NCBI RefSeq assembly: GCF_011745145.1
Contig: NZ_CP050191.1
Span: 521,891 to 585,890 of the forward strand
Source of the DNA: Mycobacterium sp. DL440
GTDB taxonomy: Bacteria > Actinomycetota > Actinomycetes > Mycobacteriales > Mycobacteriaceae
Direction of reading: 5' to 3'
Length of the DNA: 64,000 nt
Positions 56,336 through 64,000 of this stretch are shown piece after piece. The notes under the pieces are model-generated. The model had not been told where the DNA came from. It did not search any database and saw only the letters and a program-made list of their open reading frames with translations. Numbering within the stretch: position 1 is the stretch's first letter; every line of letters starts with the position of its first letter. The position numbers and the translations under genes were made by a program.

Positions 56336-58090
56336 TCAGTACTTCCTTTCCATCGGCTCGTACCGGGTCTGGACCACGGGCTTGTAATCCAGCCGGATGT
56401 CGGAGAGCAGCTCGCCGCCCTCCTTGTAGGCCATGGTGTGCCGCATGTAGTTGGTGTCGTCGCGGTCCGGGTAGTCCTCCCGCGCGTGCCCGCCGCGGGA
56501 CTCCTTGCGGTTGAGCGCACCGACCACGGTCACCTCGGCCAGCTCCAGCAGGAAGCCCAGCTCGATGGCCTCGAGCAGGTCGCTGTTGTAGCGCTTGCCC
56601 TTGTCGTGCACCGTGATTCGGCTGTACCGCTCCTTGAGGGCGTGGATGTCGGTCAGCGCCTGCTTGAGCGTTTCCTCGGTGCGGAACACCGCGGCGTTGT
56701 TGTCCATCGACTGCTGCAGTGCGGTGCGGATGTCGGCGACGCGCTCGTTGCCGTGCTCGGAGAGGATGTCGCCGACCCAGCCGACGACCATGTCGGCCGG
56801 GTTCTCCGGCAGGTCGACGTGATTGTGGTTGGCGGCGTACTCCGCGGCGGCGATACCGGCGCGGCGGCCGAACACGTTGATGTCCAGCAGCGAGTTGGTG
56901 CCCAGGCGATTGGCGCCGTGCACCGACACACACGCGCATTCCCCGGCGGCGTACAGGCCGGGGATGACGTTGGTGTTGTCGCGCAGGACCTGGCCGTGGA
57001 TGGTGGTCGGGATGCCGCCCATGACGTAGTGGCAGGTCGGGTAGACCGGCACCAGTTCGGTCACCGGGTCCACACCCAGGTAAGTGCGGGCGAACTCGGT
57101 GATGTCGGGCAGCTTGGCTTCCAGCACGTCGGCGCCGAGGTGACGCACGTCGATGTAGACGTAGTCCTTGTTCGGTCCGGCGCCACGGCCTTCGAGCACT
57201 TCGAGCACCATCGACCGGGCGACGATGTCGCGCGGCGCGAGGTCGACGATCGTCGGCGCGTAGCGCTCCATGAACCGCTCGCCCTCGCCGTTGAGCAGAC
57301 GACCGCCCTCGCCGCGCACGGCCTCGGAGATCAGGATGCCCAGGCCGGCCAGGCCGGTCGGGTGGAACTGGTGAAACTCCATGTCCTCCAAGGGAAGTCC
57401 CTTGCGGAAGATGATGCCCAGGCCGTCACCGGTCAGGGTGTGGGCGTTGGAGGTGGTCTTGTACATCCGACCCGAGCCGCCGGTGGCGAAGACGACCGCC
57501 TTGGCGTGGAAGATGTGGATGTCGCCGGTCGCCAGCTCGTAGGCGACGACGCCGGTGGCCACCGGGCCGGCCGGGGTGTCGGTCAGCGTGATGTCCAGCG
57601 CGTAGAACTCGTTGAAGAACTCGACGTCGTGCTTGACGCAGTTTTGGTAGAGCGTCTGCAGGATCATGTGACCCGTGCGGTCGGCGGCGTAACAGGCCCG
57701 GCGCACCGGGGCCTTGCCGTGGTCGCGGGTGTGCCCGCCGAACCGGCGCTGGTCGATGCGGCCCTCGGGCGTCCGGTTGAACGGCATGCCCATCTTCTCG
57801 AGGTCCAGCACCGCGTCGATGGCCTCTTTGGCCATGATCTCGACGGCGTCCTGGTCAGCGAGGTAGTCGCCGCCCTTGACGGTGTCGAAGGTGTGCCACT
57901 CCCAGTTGTCCTCTTCGACGTTGGCCAGCGCGGCGCACATGCCGCCCTGCGCTGCGCCGGTGTGGGAGCGGGTCGGGTACAGCTTGGTCAGCACGGCGGT
58001 GCGGACGCGCGGGCCGGCCTCGACGGCAGCGCGCATGCCGGCGCCGCCGGCACCGACGATGACGACGTCGTAGCGATGTTCCTGAATCAT
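56336..58090 (-). CDS. sdhA: Succinate dehydrogenase flavoprotein subunit SdhA
   Basis: A 584-aa FAD subunit oxidising succinate to fumarate. The dinucleotide fold is VVIVGAGGAGMRAAVEAG. The His for covalent FAD lies in RSHTGAAQGGMCAAL. The substrate-binding and proton-relay region is FHPTGLAGLGILISEAVRGEGGRL, with RDIVARSM and CYAADRTGHMILQTLY further on. The ATG at 58090 follows the sdhD stop by 3 bp. Part of the menaquinone-linked Sdh operon (Rv3318 counterpart), central to respiration. Confidence 0.97.
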   Translation of the reverse strand: MIQEHRYDVVIVGAGGAGMRAAVEAGPRVRTAVLTKLYPTRSHTGAAQGGMCAALANVEEDNWEWHTFDTVKGGDYLADQDAVEIMAKEAIDAVLDLEKMGMPFNRTPEGRIDQRRFGGHTRDHGKAPVRRACYAADRTGHMILQTLYQNCVKHDVEFFNEFYALDITLTDTPAGPVATGVVAYELATGDIHIFHAKAVVFATGGSGRMYKTTSNAHTLTGDGLGIIFRKGLPLEDMEFHQFHPTGLAGLGILISEAVRGEGGRLLNGEGERFMERYAPTIVDLAPRDIVARSMVLEVLEGRGAGPNKDYVYIDVRHLGADVLEAKLPDITEFARTYLGVDPVTELVPVYPTCHYVMGGIPTTIHGQVLRDNTNVIPGLYAAGECACVSVHGANRLGTNSLLDINVFGRRAGIAAAEYAANHNHVDLPENPADMVVGWVGDILSEHGNERVADIRTALQQSMDNNAAVFRTEETLKQALTDIHALKERYSRITVHDKGKRYNSDLLEAIELGFLLELAEVTVVGALNRKESRGGHAREDYPDRDDTNYMRHTMAYKEGGELLSDIRLDYKPVVQTRYEPMERKY

Positions 58091-58093
58091 TGG

Positions 58094-58567
58094 TTAGCCC
58101 CCAATATTCGGGTCGAAGGTGACCAGGACGTAGGTGCCCAGAACCAACGTGAACCCTGTCGCCAGCAGGAGCAGCGAATTCAGGTAGAACTTCGTGACGT
58201 TCTTACGGGCATAGTCGCCGATGATGGTGCGCAGGCCGTTGGCGCCGTGGATCATCGCGAGCCACAGCAGGGCCATGTCCCAGATCTGCCAGAACGGGGA
58301 GGCCCAACGCTGTGAGACATAGTTGAAGTCGATGCGGTACACGCCGTCCTGCCACATCAGCATGATGAAGAGGTGGCCGAGCGCCAGGAATACCAGCGCC
58401 AGACCGGAGAACCGCATGAACAGCCAGGCGTACTTCTCGAAGTACGGAATGCCGCGGGGACGACGGGGCGCGCGCGGGTGGTCCAGCGCGGCCGGCCGGT
58501 CGTGTTCGCGTTCCATCACCGGTGCGGGACGGCCCAGCCGGGACTCACCCGCTCCTGGCGCGCTCAC
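58094..58567 (-). CDS. sdhD: Succinate dehydrogenase membrane anchor SdhD
   Basis: A 157-aa membrane anchor. A charged N-terminus of about 45 residues is followed by three helices: WLFMRFSGLALVFLALGHLFIMLM (heme-type His), WQIWDMALLWLAMIHGANGLRTII and FYLNSLLLLATGFTLVLGTYVLV. The second-helix IHGANGLRTI is the usual quinone/heme motif. GTG at 58567 overlaps the sdhC stop (GTGA). Together with SdhC it anchors SdhAB and reduces menaquinone. Confidence 0.93.
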   Translation of the reverse strand: MSAPGAGESRLGRPAPVMEREHDRPAALDHPRAPRRPRGIPYFEKYAWLFMRFSGLALVFLALGHLFIMLMWQDGVYRIDFNYVSQRWASPFWQIWDMALLWLAMIHGANGLRTIIGDYARKNVTKFYLNSLLLLATGFTLVLGTYVLVTFDPNIGG

Positions 58568-58980
58568 AGGAACCGCTCCACCATGTGCATGCCGATAACT
58601 CCTAGTGCTGCGATGAGGACCACGGCAAAGATGCCGACGGCGACCGCGAGCATCTGCCGCTGGTAGCGGGGGCCCTGCTGCCAGAAGTCGATGAGGATGA
58701 CGCGGATGCCGTTCAGTGCGTGGAACAGCACCGCGGCGACGAGTCCCATCTCCATCAACCCGACGATGGGTGTCTTGTACGTCTCGATGACCTCGTTGTA
58801 GGCCTGCGGGCTCACCCGGACCAACGCGGTATCAAGGACGTGTACGAACAGGAAGAAGAAAATTGTGGCACCGGTAATCCGGTGCAATACCCAGGACCAC
58901 ATTCCCGGATCACCCTTGTACAGGGTGCGCCGACGCGTCTTCCTGGGTTGCGGAGCCGGCACCTCCGTCTGAGTACTCAT
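58564..58980 (-). CDS. sdhC: Succinate dehydrogenase cytochrome b subunit SdhC
   Basis: A 138-aa cytochrome b556-type subunit with a basic Arg/Lys N-terminus (RKTRRRTLYKGDPGMWSWVLHRITG, the family HRxSG-type start) and three helices (GATIFFFLFVHVLDTAL, GLMEMGLVAAVLFHALNGIRVIL, MLAVAVGIFAVVLIAALGVIGMH). The heme His lies in FHALNGIRVIL or FVHVLDTAL. ATG at 58980 follows GGAGGG. It is first in sdhCDAB; the promoter region at 58981-59197 is divergent with cdd and contains an IdeR-like box. Confidence 0.93.
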   Translation of the reverse strand: MSTQTEVPAPQPRKTRRRTLYKGDPGMWSWVLHRITGATIFFFLFVHVLDTALVRVSPQAYNEVIETYKTPIVGLMEMGLVAAVLFHALNGIRVILIDFWQQGPRYQRQMLAVAVGIFAVVLIAALGVIGMHMVERFL

Positions 58981-59110
58981 CTCGCCCTCCAACGTCTTCG
59001 GTGGACGTTCGGGACTGCGGAGTGAATTAGCCCCAAACCTCGGGGCGACTCTAAACCCATTTGTACTGGCGAAGGAATTACGGTTGAGCCGTTCTACCTG
59101 AAAATCGCAC

Positions 59111-59129
59111 AAAAGTTAGGCTTACCTAT
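59111..59129. promoter_or_regulatory. IdeR-like iron box between sdhC and cdd
   Basis: aaaagttaggcttacctat matches the 19-bp IdeR consensus TTAGGTTAGGCTAACCTAA at 14 positions, with the 3' 14 bases (ttaggcttacctat) matching 12 of 14. It lies 131 bp before sdhC and 69 bp before cdd, close to a TATAGT. Iron control of the Fe-S- and heme-rich succinate dehydrogenase would make sense, but the 5' half is weak. Confidence 0.5.
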
Positions 59130-59197
59130 CTTATAGTGCGCGCCGCGAATTGGGGTTTCGGAATGCATTCAGAACCTGTGCCGGGGGGTGTCTCGTG

Positions 59198-59593
59198 ATG
59201 GTTGACGTCGACTGGGATCTGTTGCGTGACAAGGCAATCGAGGCCTCATCCCACGCCTACGCGCCATATTCGGGGTTTCCCGTGGGGGCTGCCGCTCTGG
59301 TCGACGACGGCCGCGTCGTCACCGGATGCAATGTGGAGAATGTCTCATATGGCCTAGGTCTCTGTGCCGAGTGCGCTGTGGCCTGCGCCCTGCATTCCGG
59401 GGGTGGCGGAAGGCTCATCGCACTGTCGTGCGTGGGCCCCGACGGGGACGTGTTGATGCCCTGCGGGCGCTGCAGGCAGGTGCTGCTCGAACACGGCGGT
59501 CGTGAGTTGCTCATCGACCATCGGCACGGCCCGCGACCTCTGCGCGAGCTGCTTCCCGACGCCTTCGGTCCTGCGGATCTGGAGCGCAGGTAA
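59198..59593 (+). CDS. cdd: Cytidine deaminase
   Basis: A 131-aa zinc cytidine deaminase of pyrimidine salvage: YAPYSGFPVGAAALVDDGRVVTGCNVENVSYGLGLCAECAVACAL provides the ligand Cys and catalytic Glu, and MPCGRCRQVLLEHGG gives the two further Zn Cys. Normal tetrameric length. ATG at 59198 follows a G-rich GGGGGG site; a GTG at 59195 is possible. First gene of cdd-deoA-add (50 and 101 bp gaps). Divergent from sdhC. Confidence 0.95.
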   Translation: MVDVDWDLLRDKAIEASSHAYAPYSGFPVGAAALVDDGRVVTGCNVENVSYGLGLCAECAVACALHSGGGGRLIALSCVGPDGDVLMPCGRCRQVLLEHGGRELLIDHRHGPRPLRELLPDAFGPADLERR

Positions 59594-59642
59594 GGCCAAG
59601 TGGTCCAACAACTCCGGGTTACTGGCGAGTAGGTTTACGGCC

Positions 59643-60935
59643 ATGCCGCATCTCGACGCGCCGACCGTCATCCGGACCAAGCGTGACGGCGGTGTGCTGT
59701 CCGACGCCGCGATCGACTGGGTGATCGAGGGCTACACCCACGGGCGGGTCGCCGACGAACAGATGTCGGCCCTCCTGATGGCGATTTTTCTGAAAGGCAT
59801 GGCGCCGGCCGAAATCGCTCGGTGGACGTCGGCCATGGTCGACTCCGGGGAGCGGTTCGATTTCACCGACCTCCGTCGTACCGGGCGGCCACTGGCGTTG
59901 GTGGACAAGCACTCCACCGGCGGGGTGGGGGACAAGATCACCATTCCGCTGCTGCCGGTCGTGATGGCCTGCGGTGCCAGTGTTCCGCAGGCGGCCGGGC
60001 GCGGGCTCGGGCACACCGGCGGCACGCTCGACAAACTTGAGGCAATCCCGGGATTCACCGCCGAGCTGTCGAAAGACCGGATCCGGCAACAACTTCGGGA
60101 TATCGGTGCGGCGGTCTTCGCGGCCGGCGACCTGGCACCGGCCGACCGGAAGATCTACGCGTTGCGCGATGTCACCGCCACCACCGAGTCGCTGCCGCTG
60201 ATCGCCAGTTCCGTGATGAGCAAGAAGCTGGCCGAGGGGGCCCGATCGCTGGTGCTCGACGTGAAGGTGGGGCGCGGGGCGTTCCTCAAGACCGAGGCGG
60301 AGTCCCGCGAACTGGCGGCGACCATGGTCGGCCTGGGCAATGCCAACAGGGTCCCGACCCGGGCCCTGCTCACCGATATGAACTGCCCACTGGGGCGGAC
60401 CGTCGGCAACTCTGTGGAGGTTGCCGAGTCGCTGGAGGTGCTGGCCGGCGGCGGACCGTCGGACGTGGTCACCCTGACCCTGGCGCTGGCCACCGAGATG
60501 CTCGACGCGGCCGGTGTCGACGGCACCGACCCCGCCCAGACGCTCCGGGACGGCAGTGCGATGGATTGCTTCCGTTCGCTGGTGGCGGCCCAGGGCGGGG
60601 ACTTGACCCGTCCGTTGCCCATCGGCGCAGCCACCGAGACCGTGACGGCCCCGCACGGCGGCATCATGGGCGACCTCGATGCAATGGGAGTAGCGCTGGC
60701 GGCCTGGCGGCTGGGTGCCGGCCGCGCCCAACCGGGGGAGCCGGTGCAGTTCGGTGCGGGCGTGCGGATCCACCGCAAGCCGGGGGAGCCGGTGGTCGCG
60801 GGGGAGGCGCTGTTCACCCTGCACACCGAGACTGCCGAGCGGTTGCCCGGCGCACTCGCCGAGCTCGACGGAGCCTGGACCGTCGGCGACACCGCACCCA
60901 CGCAGCGGCCATTGATCATCGACCGCATCGACTGA
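59643..60935 (+). CDS. deoA: Thymidine/pyrimidine-nucleoside phosphorylase
   Basis: A 430-aa nucleoside phosphorylase. Core blocks: VDKHSTGGVGDKITIPLLPVV (phosphate/base site), GHTGGTLDKLEAIPGF, LVLDVKVGRGAFLKT and IHRKPGEPVVAGEALF. It splits thymidine or uridine to the base and (deoxy)ribose 1-phosphate, using the product of Cdd. The ATG at 59643 opens the family-conserved PHLDAPTVIRTKRDG start. Downstream of cdd by 49 bp. Confidence 0.95.
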   Translation: MPHLDAPTVIRTKRDGGVLSDAAIDWVIEGYTHGRVADEQMSALLMAIFLKGMAPAEIARWTSAMVDSGERFDFTDLRRTGRPLALVDKHSTGGVGDKITIPLLPVVMACGASVPQAAGRGLGHTGGTLDKLEAIPGFTAELSKDRIRQQLRDIGAAVFAAGDLAPADRKIYALRDVTATTESLPLIASSVMSKKLAEGARSLVLDVKVGRGAFLKTEAESRELAATMVGLGNANRVPTRALLTDMNCPLGRTVGNSVEVAESLEVLAGGGPSDVVTLTLALATEMLDAAGVDGTDPAQTLRDGSAMDCFRSLVAAQGGDLTRPLPIGAATETVTAPHGGIMGDLDAMGVALAAWRLGAGRAQPGEPVQFGAGVRIHRKPGEPVVAGEALFTLHTETAERLPGALAELDGAWTVGDTAPTQRPLIIDRID

Positions 60936-61036
60936 CGCCGGATCTGCACCGCGTAGGGCTGCCAGCACGGGCGAACGTCCGTTGAACACCGTCCGATCTC
61001 CGGGCCACGACCGGCCGTGTCGCGCATGATGGGGAC

Positions 61037-62125
61037 ATGAGTACGCCGCTGAGTCTGGACAAGATCCAGCACGCTCCCAAAGCCCTGCTGCACGATCACC
61101 TCGACGGTGGTCTGCGTCCGGCCACCGTGCTCGACCTGGCCGGTCAGCTCGGCTATGACGATCTGCCGGCCACCGAGGTCGACGAGCTGGCCACCTTCTT
61201 CCGCACCGCCGCTCACAGCGGCTCGTTGGTGCGCTACCTGGAGCCGTTCGCCCACACCGTCGGGGTGATGCAGACCCCGGAGGCGTTGCACCGCGTCGCC
61301 TACGAGTGTGTGGAGGACCTCGCCGCCGACAACGTCGTCTATGCCGAGATCCGGTTCGCCCCCGAACTGCACATCGACCGCGGCCTGTCGCTCGACGACG
61401 TGGTCGACGCCGTGTTGGCCGGATTCGCCGATGGGGAGAAGGCGGCGGCGGCCGAGGGCCGCGCCATCACCGTGCGCTGCCTGGTCACCGCGATGCGCCA
61501 TGCTGCCCGGTCGCGGGAGATCGCGGAGCTTGCAATCCGGTTCCGCGACAAGGGCGTTGTCGGTTTCGACATCGCCGGAGCCGAGGCCGGCTACCCGCCC
61601 ACCCGGCACCTCGACGCGTTTGAATACATGCGAGGCAACAACGCGCGCTTCACCATTCACGCCGGTGAGGCGTTCGGGCTGCCGTCCATCCACGAGGCCA
61701 TCGCGTTCTGTGGGGCCGACCGGCTGGGCCACGGGGTGCGCATCGTCGACGACATCACCGAATTCGACGACGGGACCCAACATCTGGGTCGGCTGGCATC
61801 CATCCTGCGGGACAAGCGAATTCCGTTGGAGATGTGCCCCAGCAGCAACGTGCAGACCGGAGCGGCACCCAGCATCGCCGAGCATCCGTTCGACCGGCTG
61901 GCACGGCTTCGGTTCCGCGTGACCGTCAACACCGACAACCGGCTGATGAGCGACACCACCATGAGCCAGGAGATGCTGCGCCTCGTCGAGGCGTTCGGCT
62001 ACGGCTGGAGTGACCTGGAGCGGTTCACCATCAACGCGATGAAGTCGGCCTTCATCCCGTTCGATGAGCGACTCGCGATCATCGATGAGGTGATCAAGCC
62101 CCGGTACGCGGTCCTGGTCGGCTGA
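61037..62125 (+). CDS. add: Adenosine deaminase
   Basis: A 362-aa adenosine deaminase (TIM barrel, Zn). [22 protein letters not shown] has the HxH zinc ligands and acts as family start; [34 protein letters not shown] (third His and catalytic Glu), [10 protein letters not shown] and the Asp-Asp of [11 protein letters not shown] complete the site. It converts adenosine to inosine in purine salvage. It follows deoA by 101 bp and converges with the acidic-linker gene with 18 bp between stops. Confidence 0.96.
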   Translation: MSTPLSLDKIQHAPKALLHDHLDGGLRPATVLDLAGQLGYDDLPATEVDELATFFRTAAHSGSLVRYLEPFAHTVGVMQTPEALHRVAYECVEDLAADNVVYAEIRFAPELHIDRGLSLDDVVDAVLAGFADGEKAAAAEGRAITVRCLVTAMRHAARSREIAELAIRFRDKGVVGFDIAGAEAGYPPTRHLDAFEYMRGNNARFTIHAGEAFGLPSIHEAIAFCGADRLGHGVRIVDDITEFDDGTQHLGRLASILRDKRIPLEMCPSSNVQTGAAPSIAEHPFDRLARLRFRVTVNTDNRLMSDTTMSQEMLRLVEAFGYGWSDLERFTINAMKSAFIPFDERLAIIDEVIKPRYAVLVG

Positions 62126-62143
62126 GTACCCCGCGGATCGCGG

Positions 62144-63418
62144 CTACTCCGCGCGCAGGCGCGACTCCACGAAACGCTCCAGCGCCTCCCACTGCTCGAC
62201 GGCCTGAGCGTATGGCGCCTCGGGCTTGCGGGCATTGTCGTTGCCCAGGACGTACCCGACGAACTTGCCGAGGGCCTTGGTCGCGGCCAGCGTCTCGTCG
62301 ACAGTCTTGTCCTCGGAGTAGTCGCTGACGTCGCGCAGCAGTTCGACGGCCAACTCCAGCTGGTCATGGTCGACCGCGTCGGGTCCGTCGGCGATGTCGT
62401 CGGAGATGCCGGACAGGACGTAGATGTTCTCCTCGGCGACGTCCACCCGCAGGGAGCCGTCGGTGGCGGCGGTCCTGATGTCGTCGTAGGTGGCCAGGTC
62501 GGACAGGTCGTGGTCATGCTCGTCGGCCAGATAGCGGGCCAGTGCCCGCTCGGAGCTGAACACGCTGATGCGACCGTTGCGGCCGAGGAAGACCGGATCG
62601 TCGTCGAGGTAGCAACGCAGGGTGTACACGGTTTCCGAGCCGATCATGATGCGTACCGGGTCGATGCCGACCTTCTGCCAGAAGTCCTCGTCGTCGCCCA
62701 GGACAGCGGCGTCAGCGGCGCTGCGCACGGGTTCGGCCGCCGCGGCGTCGTCCTCGTCGCTCTCGGTGTCGTCGTCTTCGGTGTCGGCGACCAGGTCGTC
62801 TTCGTCCTCTTCGGGGGCCGGTTCCTCGAGCTCGGCCTCGGCCTTCTTGACCGCGTCTGCGTCGATGTCCTCGGGAACGGTGACGACCTCGTCGATGGCG
62901 TCGAGCACGCCGTCCCACCCTCGCGCGATCACGGCTTCGATCTCGGCCCAACGCTTGCGCCCGGAACGGCCGGTGAAGCCGTCCACCCCGCCACCGAGCG
63001 TGCCGAGCAGCGGGTTGCCGTTGAAGAACTTGCTGATGGCCGTCAGTTCACACACCGAGCCGATCGACGAGACCACCACCAGCGTGCGGTGCACAGCCGC
63101 GACGGACTCTTCGGTCGGCTTGTCGGCAACCAGGTCCGGAACCCCGACGATGTCGTATTCACGGTCGTCGGCCGGCTGCAGCCGGTGGGCATTGGCCGCG
63201 GCCAGCTTCTCCCACGCCGGGTGGTCGGACAGATCATTGTCGGTGTTGGTGCGGACGAATGCCGCGAGGTCAGCGACCGATTCGAACGCGAACAGGGCGT
63301 CACCCTCGCCGAGGAAGGCCTCCCACTCGTCGCCGGCATCCCGCCAACGCGGAGCCCACAGTGTGTAGAGGTCGCCCTTGGTCAGCCCGAGCCGAATCGG
63401 GACGATGTCAGCAGCCAT
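62144..63418 (-). CDS. Conserved mycobacterial protein with acidic linker ('primosomal' label), function unknown
   Basis: A 424-aa soluble protein. Two similar alpha/beta modules (GLTKGDLYTLWAPRW, FESVADLAAFVRTNTDNDLSDHP, and again MIGSETVYTLRCYLDD, FSSERALARYLADEHDHDLSD) suggest an internal duplication. A hyper-acidic linker of about 60 residues (EEDEDDLVADTEDDDTESDEDD) joins them. The database label 'primosomal protein' for the Rv3311 family is unsupported by any motif seen here. A LARYLADEHDHDL-type helix repeats in both halves. Function unknown. Confidence 0.75.
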   Translation of the reverse strand: MAADIVPIRLGLTKGDLYTLWAPRWRDAGDEWEAFLGEGDALFAFESVADLAAFVRTNTDNDLSDHPAWEKLAAANAHRLQPADDREYDIVGVPDLVADKPTEESVAAVHRTLVVVSSIGSVCELTAISKFFNGNPLLGTLGGGVDGFTGRSGRKRWAEIEAVIARGWDGVLDAIDEVVTVPEDIDADAVKKAEAELEEPAPEEDEDDLVADTEDDDTESDEDDAAAAEPVRSAADAAVLGDDEDFWQKVGIDPVRIMIGSETVYTLRCYLDDDPVFLGRNGRISVFSSERALARYLADEHDHDLSDLATYDDIRTAATDGSLRVDVAEENIYVLSGISDDIADGPDAVDHDQLELAVELLRDVSDYSEDKTVDETLAATKALGKFVGYVLGNDNARKPEAPYAQAVEQWEALERFVESRLRAE

Positions 63419-63491
63419 GCGGCACAGCCTAATGGGGCGCCTCCGACGCCAGTCAGGTTGTCTCCCGTTCGTGGGTCAGTTCAGGGTCCTG

Positions 63492-64000
63492 TCACACCGT
63501 CGGCCTCCAGAACCCCTGAAAGCCCTGACCGGCATTCGTCGTTCGGATGGGCGACAGTTTCACCGGATCACCTGCCTCGATCATCGTATTTTCGCCGACG
63601 ATCATCGCGACATGGCCGTCCCACACCGCCAGGTCACCCGGGCGCAGCGTCCCCGACGAGACCGCCTTGCCGATGTCCTGCTCCTGGGCCAGCCGCGGAA
63701 TGTCAAGCCCGGCTTCGCGATAGGCCCATTGAGTCAGCCCGCTGCAATCCAACCCGACCCCTGGTGTGGTGCCGCCCCATCGGTAGGGCACCCCGAGTTG
63801 GGTCAGCGCGTGGCGCACGGCGCTGGCTGCCACGGCATTGGGTGCCACCGCGGTGCTGCCGTCGGGCAGCCGCACCGCCACGCCGTCCCCGAACATGCCC
63901 GGGTCGCGGAGCCCGACCGCGGCTTCGGAGCGATCACCCGAAGCGGTCGGCAGGTCTGCGGCGCCGCTCCAGCCGCCCAGCGGTGCGCCTCCTGACAACC
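63492..64000 (-). CDS. NlpC/P60 peptidoglycan endopeptidase, C-terminal part
   Basis: The frame is open to the window edge, so only the C-terminal 168 or so residues are seen. The catalytic NlpC/P60 domain is complete: GVPYRWGGTTPGVGLDCSGLTQWAY (Cys), RPGDLAVWDGHVAMIVG (His) and a later polar residue around MIEAGDPV. A Gly/Ala/Ser-rich linker precedes it. It cuts D-Glu-mDAP bonds in cell-wall peptides, like the Rip proteins of mycobacteria. The true start and any signal peptide lie beyond the window. Confidence 0.88.
   Translation of the reverse strand, partial: LSGGAPLGGWSGAADLPTASGDRSEAAVGLRDPGMFGDGVAVRLPDGSTAVAPNAVAASAVRHALTQLGVPYRWGGTTPGVGLDCSGLTQWAYREAGLDIPRLAQEQDIGKAVSSGTLRPGDLAVWDGHVAMIVGENTMIEAGDPVKLSPIRTTNAGQGFQGFWRPTV

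Noticed and set aside
56324..58315. Long open frame (about 660 codons) antisense to sdhA
   Set aside because: Composition is His/Val/Gly/Asp-rich, as expected from the complement of a conserved gene; the SdhA frame has all motifs.
62131..62143. Tiny hairpin (ccgcg-gat-cgcgg) between add and its convergent neighbour
   Set aside because: Only 5 bp of stem; too short to call a terminator with confidence.

Overview
The window is a 64 kb stretch of GC-rich chromosome with actinobacterial codon use, frequent GTG starts and dense ATGA/GTGA gene overlaps. Gene content and order resemble the Mycobacterium tuberculosis region running from dnaE2 (Rv3370c) down to add and its neighbour (Rv3313c, Rv3311), as recalled from knowledge and not from a search. 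A large monomeric isocitrate dehydrogenase, a guanidine exporter and several accessory cassettes point to a rapidly growing Mycobacterium/Mycolicibacterium. No rRNA, tRNA, CRISPR array, insertion sequence or prophage was recognised.

Layout. 1-9.8 kb: universal stress protein fragment and amino-acid permease, a secreted Lys-rich protein, SOS-controlled dnaE2, a membrane coiled-coil protein, a small helical protein, a nitroreductase and trmL. 10-15 kb: a five-gene conservon (NIT-type kinase, roadblock, DUF742, GTPase mfpB, gyrase-protecting pentapeptide protein mfpA), preceded by a 20-codon ORF coupled to the kinase. 15-23 kb: an FHA-ABC transporter, a propeller membrane protein, an old-yellow-enzyme/membrane protein pair, and folD-DUF3017. 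23-26.4 kb: a TetR/FAD monooxygenase and SnoaL/HxlR group. 26.4-29.9 kb: the methyltransferase-metX-metY operon behind a SAM-IV riboswitch. 30-38.8 kb: icd, an alpha/beta hydrolase, xthA, a DinB-like protein with MarR, trpS, a YihY protein, sugE behind a guanidine-III riboswitch, and a nitronate monooxygenase.

39-47 kb is the accessory region. It holds a mycobacterial secreted protein with a basic tail; a tightly coupled operon TetR - GT1 glycosyltransferase - isolated F0 c-subunit (AtpE) paralogue - GT1 glycosyltransferase; dacB1; a vapBC module with a 39-bp operator; and a scar made of the last codons of a paralogue of the secreted protein joined to the 3' half of a MarR gene.

47-55.5 kb: an SMP-30-like protein, an Lrp/aminotransferase pair divergent from an aldehyde dehydrogenase, sigJ with a PPOX protein, a 5-alpha-reductase-like membrane protein, an AhpD-like protein, and a DUF559 nuclease-like gene framed by two related 57-nt palindromes. 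55.5-64 kb: the sdhCDAB operon, divergent across an IdeR-like box from cdd-deoA-add (nucleoside salvage), then an acidic-linker protein and the catalytic end of an NlpC/P60 peptidase.

The strongest candidate for an undescribed system is the TetR-GT-AtpE-GT operon. A spare c-subunit changed at drug-contact positions, placed between two glycosyltransferases under a TetR repressor, suggests combined drug modification and target replacement against F0-ATP-synthase inhibitors. This is inference and needs the checks listed.
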